Source of the DNA: Streptomyces sp. SJL17-4
Lineage (GTDB): Bacteria; Actinomycetota; Actinomycetes; Streptomycetales; Streptomycetaceae
DNA length: 64,000 nt
NCBI RefSeq assembly: GCF_036826855.1
Contig: NZ_CP104578.1
Location: 4,561,501-4,625,500 of the forward strand
Direction: 5' to 3'
The notes under the pieces were generated by a model that did no database searches, was not told the origin of the DNA, and was given only the letters and a program-made list of their open reading frames with translations. A program made the position numbers and the translations under genes. Positions 44,049 through 52,720 of this stretch are shown one piece after another (positions within the stretch are counted from its first letter, which is position 1; the number at the start of each line of letters is the position of its first letter).

Positions 44049-44588
44049 ATGACTGACGTACGCGCTGAGCTGCTCCAGCAGATCAAGGACAAGGCCGTGG
44101 TGCACGGCAAGGTGACCCTCTCCTCGGGTCTGGAAGCCGACTACTACATCGACCTGCGCCGGATCACGCTGGACGGCGAGGCCGCGCCGCTGGTGGGTCA
44201 GGTCATGCTCGACCTGACGGCCGACCTGGACTTCGACTGCGTCGGCGGTCTGACCCTGGGCGCCGACCCGGTGGCGACCTCGATGCTTCACGCCTCCGCC
44301 GCGCGCGGACAGCGCCTCGACGCCTTCGTCGTACGGAAGGCGCAGAAGGCGCACGGCATGCAGCGCCGTATCGAGGGCACGGACGTCAAGGGCCGTCGCT
44401 GCCTGGTCGTCGAGGACACCTCGACCACCGGCGGCTCGCCGCTGACCGCCGTCGAGGCCGTCCGCGAAGCCGGCGGCGAGGTCGTCGCCGTGGCCACGAT
44501 CGTCGACCGGGGCGCCGCCGAGGCCATCGCCGGGGCGGGTCTGACGTACCTCACGGGCTACCAGCTGGCCGATCTCGACCTGGCGTAA
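44049..44588 (+). CDS. pyrE: Orotate phosphoribosyltransferase
   Basis: 179 aa, usual length. Joins orotate to PRPP to form OMP in pyrimidine synthesis. PRPP motif CLVVEDTSTTGGSPL, the flexible-loop region VRKAQKAHGMQRRIEG and the N-terminal VVHGKVTLSSGLEADYYID are all present. Own -10 hexamer close to the start suggests a leaderless transcript. The other pyrimidine genes are not in this window. Confidence 0.97.
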   Translation: MTDVRAELLQQIKDKAVVHGKVTLSSGLEADYYIDLRRITLDGEAAPLVGQVMLDLTADLDFDCVGGLTLGADPVATSMLHASAARGQRLDAFVVRKAQKAHGMQRRIEGTDVKGRRCLVVEDTSTTGGSPLTAVEAVREAGGEVVAVATIVDRGAAEAIAGAGLTYLTGYQLADLDLA

Positions 44589-44653
44589 CCGCCGCGAAGT
44601 CGTGACTTAGGTCCCGGACCCGGGTGATACCTGTCCTGACCTGCACTTTTTTC

Positions 44654-44691
44654 AAGGGGCGGGGTGTTTCACGTGAAACACCCCGCCCCTT
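44654..44691. other. parS site (ParB centromere) inside a 38-bp perfect palindrome
   Basis: The core TGTTTCACGTGAAACA (44665-44680) is a perfect match to the bacterial parS consensus. It is extended on both sides by 11 nt (AAGGGGCGGGG and complement), making a 38-bp palindrome in the pyrE-fda intergenic region. ParB binds such sites near oriC to organise chromosome partition. The outer arms could also act as a terminator for pyrE. Confidence 0.95.
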
Positions 44692-44810
44692 GGTGTGCCG
44701 GGCCCGTGGGAGCCCGGGGAAGAGTCTGGAAGGATGGGCGTCGACGATGACGTCGCCCCCAGGTCAGGGACAGCAACGCACACACCCCGCACATCACAAG
44801 GAGCGGACGA

Positions 44811-45833
44811 ATGCCCATCGCAACCCCCGAGGTCTACAACGAGATGCTCGACCGGGCGAAGGCAGGCAAGTTCGCCTACCCGGCCATCAACGTGACTTCG
44901 TCCCAGACCCTGCACGCCGCCCTGCGCGGCTTCGCGGAGGCCGAGAGCGACGGCATCATCCAGATCTCGACCGGCGGAGCCGAGTTCCTGGGCGGCCAGT
45001 ACAACAAGGACATGGTCACGGGCGCCGTTGCCCTGGCCGAGTTCGCGCACATCGTCGCCGCGAAGTACGACATCACGGTCGCGCTGCACACCGACCACTG
45101 CCCGAAGGACAAGCTGGACGGCTACGTCCGTCCGCTGCTCGACGTCTCCGCCGAGCGCGTCAAGGCCGGTCGTAACCCGCTGTTCCAGTCGCACATGTGG
45201 GACGGCTCCGCCGAGACCCTCGCCGACAACCTGGCCATCGGCCAGGAGCTGCTCGCGAAGGCCGCCGCCGCCAAGATCATCCTTGAGGTCGAGATCACCC
45301 CGACCGGTGGCGAGGAGGACGGCGTCAGCCACGAGATCAACGACGAGCTGTACACCACCGTCGACGACGCGCTCCGCACCGCCGAGGCCCTCGGCCTGGG
45401 CGAGAAGGGCCGTTACCTGCTCGCCGCCTCCTTCGGCAACGTGCACGGCGTCTACAAGCCGGGCAACGTCGTCCTCCGCCCGGAGCTCCTCAAGGACCTC
45501 CAGGCCGGTGTCGCCGAGAAGTACGGCAAGGCCTCCCCGTTCGACTTCGTCTTCCACGGCGGCTCGGGCTCCACGGCCGAGGAGATCGCCACCGCGCTCG
45601 AGAACGGCGTCGTGAAGATGAACCTCGACACCGACACCCAGTACGCCTTCACGCGTCCGGTGGCGAACCACATGTTCAAGAACTACGACGGCGTCCTGAA
45701 GGTCGACGGCGAGGTCGGCATCAAGTCGACCTACGACCCGCGCACCTGGGGCAAGCTGGCCGAGGCCGGCATGGCCGTCCGGGTGACCGAGGCGTGCGCC
45801 GCGCTGCGCTCGACCGGCACCAAGCTGAAGTAA
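44811..45833 (+). CDS. fda: Class II fructose-bisphosphate aldolase
   Basis: 340 aa, zinc-dependent aldolase of glycolysis and gluconeogenesis, cleaving fructose 1,6-bisphosphate. Zinc ligands are visible in ALHTDHCPKD, LEVEITPTGGEEDG, NVHGVYKPG and FHGGSGS; the catalytic Asp lies in TDHC. Ribosome-binding site AAGGAGCGG before the ATG. The leader of ~120 nt follows the parS palindrome. A hairpin follows the stop. Confidence 0.98.
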   Translation: MPIATPEVYNEMLDRAKAGKFAYPAINVTSSQTLHAALRGFAEAESDGIIQISTGGAEFLGGQYNKDMVTGAVALAEFAHIVAAKYDITVALHTDHCPKDKLDGYVRPLLDVSAERVKAGRNPLFQSHMWDGSAETLADNLAIGQELLAKAAAAKIILEVEITPTGGEEDGVSHEINDELYTTVDDALRTAEALGLGEKGRYLLAASFGNVHGVYKPGNVVLRPELLKDLQAGVAEKYGKASPFDFVFHGGSGSTAEEIATALENGVVKMNLDTDTQYAFTRPVANHMFKNYDGVLKVDGEVGIKSTYDPRTWGKLAEAGMAVRVTEACAALRSTGTKLK

Positions 45834-45844
45834 GCCTGTGAGTG

Positions 45845-45878
45845 AAGGGCCCGGTACCTCCCGAGGTGCCGGGCCCTT
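45845..45878 (+). terminator. Hairpin between fda and the lyase gene
   Basis: AAGGGCCCGG-t-ACCTC and GAGGT-g-CCGGGCCCTT, tight loop. It follows the fda stop by 11 nt and lies in front of the next gene's ribosome-binding site, so it may allow partial read-through. Confidence 0.85.
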
Positions 45879-45900
45879 CGCGTACCGCGAGGGAGGCCTG

Positions 45901-47061
45901 ATGTACGACTTCGACCGGCAGACCGACCGGAACGGGACCTGGTCGGTCCAGTGGGACGGGATCGCGGACCGCTTCGGCGTCCCCGACCTGCTCCCCTTCA
46001 CCATCTCCGACATGGACTTCACCTCCCCGCCGGAGGTCCTCGCGGCCCTGCGGGACCGCGTCGACCACGGGGTCTTCGGCTACACCGACTGGCGGCTCGG
46101 CGAGTTCCGCGAGGCGATACGCCACTGGTACACCACCCGGTACGACGCCGAGATCGACCCGGACTCCCTGGTGTACGCGCCCTCCGTGCTCAACCAGCTC
46201 TCCCAGCTCCTGCGGATGTGGACCGAACCCGGCGACGGCGTCGTCGTCCACACCCCCACGTACGACGGCTTCCGCAAGGCCGTCACCGGGCTCGGGCGCG
46301 AGCTGCGCGGTGTCCCGGTCGGCGACACCGAGGCCCTCGAACGGGAGCTGGCCCGGCCGGACGGCAAGGTCCTGCTGCTCTGCTCCCCGCACAACCCGAC
46401 CGGCCGGGTGTGGACGGAGGACGAGCTCCGGGAGTTCGCCACGCTCGCCGAGCGCCACGGAGCGGCCGTCGTCAGCGATGAGATCCACGCGGACCTGACC
46501 ACCGAGGGCCACCGCCACATCCCGTGGACCCGGATCGCCGAGCGGGGCCGGGGCCACCGCTGGGCACTGATCACCTCGGGCACCAAGGCCTTCAATTTCC
46601 CCGCGCTCTCCGGCTCGTACGGGGTCATCGGCGACCCCGACGAGCGCGAGACCTTCGTCCGGCGCATGGAGACCGGCGAGGGGCTCGCCTCGCCCGCGGT
46701 GCTCTCGCTGACCGCCCACATCGCCGCCTACCGGCACGGCGCGGCCTGGCTGGACGAGCTGCGCGCGTACGTGGCGGGCACGATGGACATGCTCCGGGAG
46801 CACCTCGCGACCGGCCTTCCCGAGCTCGGCTGGGCGCCCCCGCAGGCGGGCTACCTCGCCTGGATCGACCTGCGGCCCCTCGGCATCGAGGAGACCCGGC
46901 TGCAGGAGGAGCTGATCACCGTCGAGAAGGTCGCGATCATGCCGGGCGGGGTGTACGGCACGCCCGGCTTCGTCCGGCTGAACGTGGGCTGTCCGCGGGA
47001 GAAGGCCGAGCGGGGGGTGGCCTCGCTGGTCCGGGCGGCTGGGCGGTTGCGTACCGCCTGA
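45901..47061 (+). CDS. MalY/PatB-type PLP aminotransferase / C-S lyase
   Basis: 386 aa. Starts MYDFDRQTDRNGTWSVQWDG, with PFTISDMDFTSPP, CSPHNPTGRVWTEDEL, DEIHADL and the PLP Lys in TSGTKAFNFPAL, all typical of cystathionine beta-lyase-type members of this family (cleave C-S bonds, e.g. cystathionine to homocysteine). Full length. GAGGGAGG precedes the ATG; an earlier in-frame start would place the terminator hairpin inside the gene. The last codons are the first unit of a five-copy tandem repeat. Confidence 0.92.
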   Translation: MYDFDRQTDRNGTWSVQWDGIADRFGVPDLLPFTISDMDFTSPPEVLAALRDRVDHGVFGYTDWRLGEFREAIRHWYTTRYDAEIDPDSLVYAPSVLNQLSQLLRMWTEPGDGVVVHTPTYDGFRKAVTGLGRELRGVPVGDTEALERELARPDGKVLLLCSPHNPTGRVWTEDELREFATLAERHGAAVVSDEIHADLTTEGHRHIPWTRIAERGRGHRWALITSGTKAFNFPALSGSYGVIGDPDERETFVRRMETGEGLASPAVLSLTAHIAAYRHGAAWLDELRAYVAGTMDMLREHLATGLPELGWAPPQAGYLAWIDLRPLGIEETRLQEELITVEKVAIMPGGVYGTPGFVRLNVGCPREKAERGVASLVRAAGRLRTA

Positions 47062-47197
47062 CCCGGGCAGTGGGCGGTGGCGTACCGCCTGACCCGGGGC
47101 AGTGGGCGGTGGCGTACCGCCTGACCCGGGGCGGCGGGGGGTGGCGTACCGCCTGACCCGGGGCGGCGGGCGGTGGCGTACCGCCTGACCCGGGCGT
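47040..47197 (+). repeat. Five tandem 32-nt repeats at the lyase 3' end
   Basis: Units begin at 47040, 47071, 47103, 47135 and 47167. Each contains GTACCGCCTGACCCGGG, which in the first unit is the last codons and stop (CGTACCGCC TGA) of the lyase gene. GGCGGT and ACCGCC within a unit form a small hairpin, so the array would make a row of hairpins in RNA. Confidence 0.9.
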
Positions 47198-47250
47198 TCC
47201 GTGAGGCGGATGCTCGCACCGGGGTGCAGGGGGCCGTCTCCGCGAGGACC

Positions 47251-48714
47251 ATGGCTGGCATGGGCGTGCGGGACGTGCGGATGGCATCGAGGACCGGGCG
47301 ATGGATCGTGTTCACGACCGTCCTCGGCTCCGGCATGGCGCTGCTCGACTCCACCGTCGTCAACGTGGCGCTGCCGCACATCGGCGAGGACCTGGGCGCC
47401 GACCTGGCCGTGCTCCAGTGGACGGTCAACGCCTACATGCTCACCCTGGCCGGTCTGATCCTGCTCGGCGGATCGCTCGGCGACCGGTTCGGCCGGCGTC
47501 GGATCTTCGTGATCGGTGTGGTGTGGTTCGCCCTCGCCTCGCTGCTCTGCGGCCTCGCCCCGAACGCCGGGGTGCTGATCGCCGCCCGCGCCCTCCAGGG
47601 CGTGGGCGGGGCACTGCTGACCCCGGGGTCCCTGGCGCTGATCCAGGCGAGCTTCCACGAGGACGACCGGGCCAGGGCGGTCGGGCTGTGGTCCGGCTTC
47701 GGCGGGGTGGGGGCGGCGATCGGGCCGTTCGTGGGCGGCTGGCTGGTGGACGGTCCGGGCTGGCGGTGGGTGTTCCTGCTGAACGTGCCGCTCGCCGCCC
47801 TCTGCGTCCCCGTCGCGCTGAAGCACGTCCCCGAATCGCGGGACGAGACCGCGCACGGACGCTTCGACGTGCTCGGCGCGGTCCTGGGCGCGGCGGCCCT
47901 CGCGCTCGTGACGTACGCGCTGATCGGCGAGGCCTGGTGGGCCGGGGCGGCCGGGGTCGTCGGCGGCGCCTGGTTCGTGGTGGTGGAGCGGCGGCGGGGC
48001 GAGCGCGCGATGGTGCCGGCGTCGATCTTCGCGTCCCGGATGTTCACGGCGGTCAACCTGGTCACGCTGTGCGTGTACGCCGCATTCGGCGGTTTCTTCT
48101 TCCTGGCCGCCCTCCAGCTCCAGGTGGTGGCCGGCTACTCGGCGCTCGGTGCCGGTACGGCCCTGCTGCCCACGACCGTCCTGATGCTGCTGCTGTCGGC
48201 GAGGTCCGGGGAGCTGGGGGAGCGGATCGGGCCCCGGATCCCGCTCACGGTGGGGCCGCTGCTGTGCGCCGCGGGGATGCTCCTGATGCTGCGGGTCGGT
48301 GAGGACGCCTCGTACGTACGGGACGTGCTGCCGGCCCTGCTGGTGCTCGGGCTCGGGATGACGGCCCTGGTCGCGCCGCTGACCGCGACCGTGCTCGCCT
48401 CGGTGGACGTGTCCCGGGCGGGCCTGGCCAGCGGCATCAACAACGCGGCGGCGCGGGCGGCCGGGCTGCTCGCGGTGGCCGCGCTGCCGATGCTGGCCGG
48501 GATGGGCCCGGAGGCGTATCTCTCGGCGGAGGAGTTCGGGTCGACGTTCCGGCGGGCGATGCCGATGTGCGCGGGGATCCTGGTGGTGGGCGCGGTGCTC
48601 GCCTGGACGACGATGCGGACCCCGGCGGGGGCGGACTGCCACCCGGAGTGCAAGGTGCACTGCGGGGTGACGTCCCCACCGCTCGACCCGGGACAGCGGG
48701 ACGCGTCGGCCTGA
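47251..48714 (+). CDS. MFS drug exporter (DHA2, 14-TM type)
   Basis: 487 aa proton-coupled export protein. About 14 membrane helices; motif A (GSLGDRFGRRRIF), TM1 motif (LGSGMALLDSTVVNVALPHI) and motif C (GGVGAAIGPFVGGWL) are those of EmrB/QacA-like pumps. Substrate unknown. The C-terminal ~35 residues are a Cys-containing tail (CHPECKVHCG), unusual for the family. ATG 47251 is preferred (GAGGA just upstream) to an upstream in-frame start inside the repeat array; ATG 47281 is an alternative. No regulator is adjacent. Confidence 0.93.
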   Translation: MAGMGVRDVRMASRTGRWIVFTTVLGSGMALLDSTVVNVALPHIGEDLGADLAVLQWTVNAYMLTLAGLILLGGSLGDRFGRRRIFVIGVVWFALASLLCGLAPNAGVLIAARALQGVGGALLTPGSLALIQASFHEDDRARAVGLWSGFGGVGAAIGPFVGGWLVDGPGWRWVFLLNVPLAALCVPVALKHVPESRDETAHGRFDVLGAVLGAAALALVTYALIGEAWWAGAAGVVGGAWFVVVERRRGERAMVPASIFASRMFTAVNLVTLCVYAAFGGFFFLAALQLQVVAGYSALGAGTALLPTTVLMLLLSARSGELGERIGPRIPLTVGPLLCAAGMLLMLRVGEDASYVRDVLPALLVLGLGMTALVAPLTATVLASVDVSRAGLASGINNAAARAAGLLAVAALPMLAGMGPEAYLSAEEFGSTFRRAMPMCAGILVVGAVLAWTTMRTPAGADCHPECKVHCGVTSPPLDPGQRDASA

Positions 48715-48759
48715 GGGGCGTCCGGCCGCCGGGGACGGTGCCGGGGACGGGACCGGGTG

Positions 48760-48827
48760 CTTCCCGCCACGGGCCCTTCGGCGGGCTGGGACTGTTCCCG
48801 CCACGGGTCCTCCGGCAGGCGGGACTG
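48760..48827. repeat. Two tandem ~35-nt imperfect repeats before the DUF3151 gene
   Basis: TTCCCGCCACGGG(C/T)CCT(T/C)CGGC and GGGACTG-type ends recur twice head to tail, with a few substitutions. Confidence 0.7.
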
Positions 48828-48843
48828 AGGCAGACTGGGCCCC

Positions 48844-49257
48844 ATGGCCATGCATGAGAACCTCCTGGGGGGACCGGCCCCCACCCACCTGCCCGACGAC
48901 CCGGGTCCGCGCGAGCTGCTCGCGAACGGTACGGCTCCGGCGGACGTCGCCGCGAAGTACCCGACCTCCTCGCTCGCCTGGGCGCAGCTCGCGGACGACG
49001 CGTACGAGCGCGGCTCGGTCGTCGAGTCGTACGCCTACGCCCGTACCGGCTACCACCGCGGTCTCGACGCGCTGCGCCGCAACGGCTGGAAGGGCCACGG
49101 CCCGGTGCCGTGGGAGCACGAGCCGAACCGCGGCTTCCTGCGCGCCCTGCACGCGCTCGCCCGCGCGGCCGGCGAGATCGGCGAGAAGGACGAGTTCGAG
49201 CGCTGCACGACCTTCCTGCGGGACTCCTCGGAGACCGCGGCGGAGACGCTCGGCTGA
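48844..49257 (+). CDS. DUF3151 family protein
   Basis: 137 aa. Matches the actinobacterial DUF3151 pattern: HLPDDPGPRELLANG, AAKYPTSSLAWAQLADDA, YAYARTGYHRGLDALRRNGWKG-like and LRALHALARAAGEIGE. Soluble, helical, TPR-like. Function unknown. CAGACT ends 7 nt before the ATG, a weak match to the leaderless pattern. Confidence 0.9.
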   Translation: MAMHENLLGGPAPTHLPDDPGPRELLANGTAPADVAAKYPTSSLAWAQLADDAYERGSVVESYAYARTGYHRGLDALRRNGWKGHGPVPWEHEPNRGFLRALHALARAAGEIGEKDEFERCTTFLRDSSETAAETLG

Positions 49258-49465
49258 CATCGCCCGACGGCTGAAACTGGCCGGATTTCCCCTGCTCCGA
49301 CGGACCGGGGGAAATCCGGACAGACTCCCCGGGCCGTTCGAGACTGTTCGACTGGGGCCGGTACGATCCCCGGAACCGCAGGACCGAACAAGGACCGAAC
49401 ACGCCGGTACCGAGGCTTCCTTTCCTCTTCCCCCACTGCCGGCCGACGCAGGGGAGAAGTCTGTC

Positions 49466-50392
49466 GTGGGCAAGCGTGCCGCATCCGCATCCGCAGGACG
49501 GCGACGAACGCGGAGCCGGCGGCGGGGCAGAGGCAGACGCGGTCCCGCCGGCCGACTCGTGCTGCCGACGCTGGTCCTGATGACGGTCGCGCTCGGCGCC
49601 GGCGTCGCCCTCGCCCACTTCAACGGCCCGCCCGTCGAGGACACGGCGGCCCCGGCCACCACCCCCGCGTCGACGGCGACGACGAGCCCGGCCCCGGGGG
49701 AGGCCACCCCCGCCCCCCGGCCCACGACGGCGAAGCCGAAGCCGCCGCCGAAACCGAGGTCGACGCCCCCGAAACCGACGTCGAGCCCGAAGCCGAAGGC
49801 GACCCCGAAGCAGCCGCCCACCGTGCCGCAGTCCGGTGCCGGGACCTTCACCACCGCGCAGGCCTCCGGTACGCCGGTCGGCGACAGCGGAGAGCTGCGC
49901 CGCTACCGGGTCCAGGTCGAGGAGGGCATCGACCTGTCGGCGCGCGAGACGGCCGCCGAGATCCAGCGGATCCTGGCCCATCCGCGCGGCTGGGCCGCGC
50001 ACGGCCGGGGCCGTTTCCAGCTGGTCTCGGAGAACGCCGACTTCGTCATCCGGATCGCCACCCCCGACACCGCCGACGCGCTCTGCCTGCGGCAGGGCCT
50101 GAACACCCGCGGCGAGCTGAACTGCGAGACCACCGACGGGGTCGTGGTGAACCTCAAGCGGTGGATGCTGGGCTCGCCGACCTTCGCGGGGGAGGCCGCC
50201 GAGTACCGGCACCTGATCATCAACCACGAGGTCGGGCACGAGATCGGCATCCGGCAGCACATGGGCTGCCCGGGTCCGGGCAAGCTCGCGCCCGCGATGA
50301 TGCAGCAGATCAAGGGCCTGGACGGGTGTCGATCGAACGCATTTCCGTATGACGAAGACGGGAACTACATCACCGGGCCGATCGTGTCATGA
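49466..50392 (+). CDS. DUF3152 protein, membrane-anchored putative metallopeptidase
   Basis: 308 aa. Arg-rich N-terminus (1-35), one membrane helix (about 36-55, GRLVLPTLVLMTVALGAGVAL), a long Pro/Lys/Thr linker (about 65-115), and an external domain. In that domain NHEVGHEIGIRQHMGC contains HExxH plus a Gly three residues later and a third His one position later than in metzincins (HExxHxxGxxxH). The usual zinc-peptidase look makes enzymatic activity plausible but unproven. GTG start with GGGGAG upstream. Confidence 0.87.
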   Translation: MGKRAASASAGRRRTRSRRRGRGRRGPAGRLVLPTLVLMTVALGAGVALAHFNGPPVEDTAAPATTPASTATTSPAPGEATPAPRPTTAKPKPPPKPRSTPPKPTSSPKPKATPKQPPTVPQSGAGTFTTAQASGTPVGDSGELRRYRVQVEEGIDLSARETAAEIQRILAHPRGWAAHGRGRFQLVSENADFVIRIATPDTADALCLRQGLNTRGELNCETTDGVVVNLKRWMLGSPTFAGEAAEYRHLIINHEVGHEIGIRQHMGCPGPGKLAPAMMQQIKGLDGCRSNAFPYDEDGNYITGPIVS

Positions 50393-50516
50393 TGCGCTTG
50401 GGACGGCGCGCGACGCAGCACGCCTCCCGAGGGGACCGGGGCTCCCGTGCCGCAGGGACGTACGTGCGGGCGGTGGAGCAGACCGCTACCCGGTAGTTCG
50501 TATCGAGGAGACAGAA

Positions 50517-51374
50517 ATGTCACTCTCCCCGGGTTCTCCCGATTCCGCAGCAGGTTCGGCCACCAACGCCCCGAACCTCGACTTCGCCGGCACCACGCCG
50601 TACGAGGACTACGTCCAGGCGGACGTCCTCACCCACCTCCAGCACCTCCGCTCGGACGACCCCGGCGAGATGGTCTTCCTGGTCACCACCCAGGTCATGG
50701 AGCTGTGGTTCACGGTCATCGTCCACGAGTGGGAGACCGCGAGCCGCGCCCTGCGCGAGGACCGCGTCCCCGTCGCGATGGACGCGCTCAAGCGATCGGT
50801 CCGCGAGCTGGAGGCGCTCAACCACTCCTGGCGGCCGCTCGCCCAGCTCACCCCCGCCCAGTTCAACGCCTACCGGTCCGCGCTCGGCGAGGGCTCCGGC
50901 TTCCAGTCCGCGATGTACCGGCGGATGGAGTTCCTGCTCGGCGAGAAGTCCGCGTCGATGCTCGTCCCGCACCGGGGCGCGCCGCGCGTTCACGCCGAGC
51001 TGGAGAAGGCGCTCCACGAGCCCAGCCTGTACGACGAGGTCCTCGGGCTGCTCGCCCGCCGCGGCCTGCCCGTCCCCGCCGCGGTCCTCGGCCGCGATCT
51101 CGCGCAGCGGTACGAGCCCTCGGCCGAGGTCGAGGCGGTCTGGGCCGGGATCTACGCGGACGCCGACCAGAACGGCGAGCTCGTGCGGCTCGGCGAGGCG
51201 CTCAGCGACGTCGCCGAACTCGTCTGGCGATGGCGCAACGACCATCTGGTGGCGACCCGCCGCGCCATGGGCTCGAAGACCGGCACCGGCGGCTCGGCGG
51301 GCGTGGCCTGGCTGGAGAAGCGCGCCCAGAAGAACGTCTTCCCGGAGCTCTGGACGGCGCGCAGCCATGTCTGA
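50517..51374 (+). CDS. kynA: Tryptophan 2,3-dioxygenase
   Basis: 285 aa haem enzyme that opens the indole ring of L-tryptophan to N-formylkynurenine. PYEDYVQADVLTHLQ, MVFLVTTQVMELWFTVIVHEWE, the substrate-binding Arg/haem His region and RWRNDHLVATRRAMGSKTGTGG are characteristic. GAGGAGACAGAA precedes the ATG. kynU overlaps its end by 8 nt and a formamidase follows, completing the route to anthranilate. A small palindrome CTACC-C-GGTAG lies 20-30 nt upstream. Confidence 0.97.
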   Translation: MSLSPGSPDSAAGSATNAPNLDFAGTTPYEDYVQADVLTHLQHLRSDDPGEMVFLVTTQVMELWFTVIVHEWETASRALREDRVPVAMDALKRSVRELEALNHSWRPLAQLTPAQFNAYRSALGEGSGFQSAMYRRMEFLLGEKSASMLVPHRGAPRVHAELEKALHEPSLYDEVLGLLARRGLPVPAAVLGRDLAQRYEPSAEVEAVWAGIYADADQNGELVRLGEALSDVAELVWRWRNDHLVATRRAMGSKTGTGGSAGVAWLEKRAQKNVFPELWTARSHV

Positions 51375-52584
51375 GACTGATGTCATGGCAGACCTCCAGA
51401 AGAAGGCACACGCACTCGACGCCGCCGACGGACTGGGCAAGCACCGCGAGAAGTTCGCGCTCGACGCCGGGACCGTCTACCTCGACGGCAACTCGCTCGG
51501 CGCGCTGCCCGCCCACGTCCCCGCCCGGATGGCCGACGTCATCACCCGCGAGTGGGGCGAGCTGCGCATCCGCTCCTGGGACGAGTCCGGCTGGTGGACC
51601 GCGCCCGAGCGGATCGGCGACCGGATCGCCCCGATCGTCGGGGCCGCCCCGGGACAGATCGTGGTCGGCGACTCGACCAGCGTGAACGTCTTCAAGGCGG
51701 TCGTCGCCGCGGCCCGGCTGAGCGCCGACGACCGTGACGAGATCCTCGTCGACGCGACGACCTTTCCCACGGACGGGTACATCGCGGAGTCCGCGGCGCG
51801 GATGACGGGTCACCGGATCGTGCCCGTCGACCCGGCCGCCATGGCCGCGGCGGCCGGCCCGCGGACGGCCGCCGCGCTCGTCAACCACGTCGACTACCGC
51901 AGCGGCCGCCGCCACGACCTGCCCGGCATCACGGCCGCGCTGCACGCGGCGGGCGCGCTCGCCGTCTGGGACCTGTGCCACAGCGCCGGCGCCCTGCCGG
52001 TCGGCCTGGACGCGCACGGGGTCGACCTCGCCGTCGGCTGCACGTACAAGTACCTGAACGGCGGGCCCGGTTCACCGGCCTACCTGTACGTCGCCGAGCG
52101 CCACCAGGCCGCCTTCGACTCGCCGCTGCCCGGCTGGAACTCGCACAGCGACCCGTTCGCCATGACCCCCGGGTACGAGGCGGCCGCGGGCGCCGTACGG
52201 GGCCGGGTCGGGACGCCCGACATCCTTTCGATGCTGGCGCTCGAAGCGGCGCTCGACGTCTGGGACGGCGTCGCCGTCGAGGACGTACGGGCCAAGTCCC
52301 TGGCGCTCACGGACTTCTTCCTGGAGTGCGTGCGCGCGTACGTCCCGGAGGGCCGCGTCACCTCCGTGACGCCGGAGGCGCACGAGGAGCGCGGCAGCCA
52401 GACCGCGCTCGCCTGCGAGAACGCGCCCGCCGTCATGGCCGAGCTGATCAAGCGCGGTGTCGTCGGCGATCTGCGCCGCCCCGACATCCTGCGGTTCGGC
52501 TTCACCCCGCTGTACGTCGGCTTCGCGGACGCGGAGCGGGCGGCGCGGGTGCTCGCGGAGGTCCTGGCGGACCTGCCCGCCTGA
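51367..52584 (+). CDS. kynU: Kynureninase
   Basis: 405 aa PLP enzyme that splits kynurenine to anthranilate and alanine. FALDAGTVYLDGNSLGALP, VVGDSTSVNVFKAV, NHVDYRSGRRHDL, DLCHSAGALPVGL and the PLP Lys in VGCTYKYLNGGPGSPAYLYV are diagnostic. It overlaps the kynA end by 8 nt, so translation is coupled; an internal ATG at 51385 is an alternative start. Anthranilate can feed tryptophan resynthesis or secondary metabolites. Confidence 0.97.
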   Translation: MSETDVMADLQKKAHALDAADGLGKHREKFALDAGTVYLDGNSLGALPAHVPARMADVITREWGELRIRSWDESGWWTAPERIGDRIAPIVGAAPGQIVVGDSTSVNVFKAVVAAARLSADDRDEILVDATTFPTDGYIAESAARMTGHRIVPVDPAAMAAAAGPRTAAALVNHVDYRSGRRHDLPGITAALHAAGALAVWDLCHSAGALPVGLDAHGVDLAVGCTYKYLNGGPGSPAYLYVAERHQAAFDSPLPGWNSHSDPFAMTPGYEAAAGAVRGRVGTPDILSMLALEAALDVWDGVAVEDVRAKSLALTDFFLECVRAYVPEGRVTSVTPEAHEERGSQTALACENAPAVMAELIKRGVVGDLRRPDILRFGFTPLYVGFADAERAARVLAEVLADLPA

Positions 52585-52720
52585 GGCCTCGGCAGGGTTC
52601 CGCGCGGCCTCGCGCGGTCTCGTACGGTCCGATGATCGCCTGATCTGCGGGGGCTCCACTCCTGGTACCGTCCCCGCAGGTCAGGCCAATTCGGCCCCGT
52701 ATCCGAGAGGTTGGAACACC

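Noticed and set aside
47040..47197. CRISPR array
   Set aside because: The 32-nt units are directly adjacent with no spacers, are derived from a gene 3' end, and no cas genes are present.
45721..49854. A 1377-codon minus-strand open frame opposite several genes
   Set aside because: Shadow of fda, the lyase, MFS and DUF genes; low complexity and no family resemblance.
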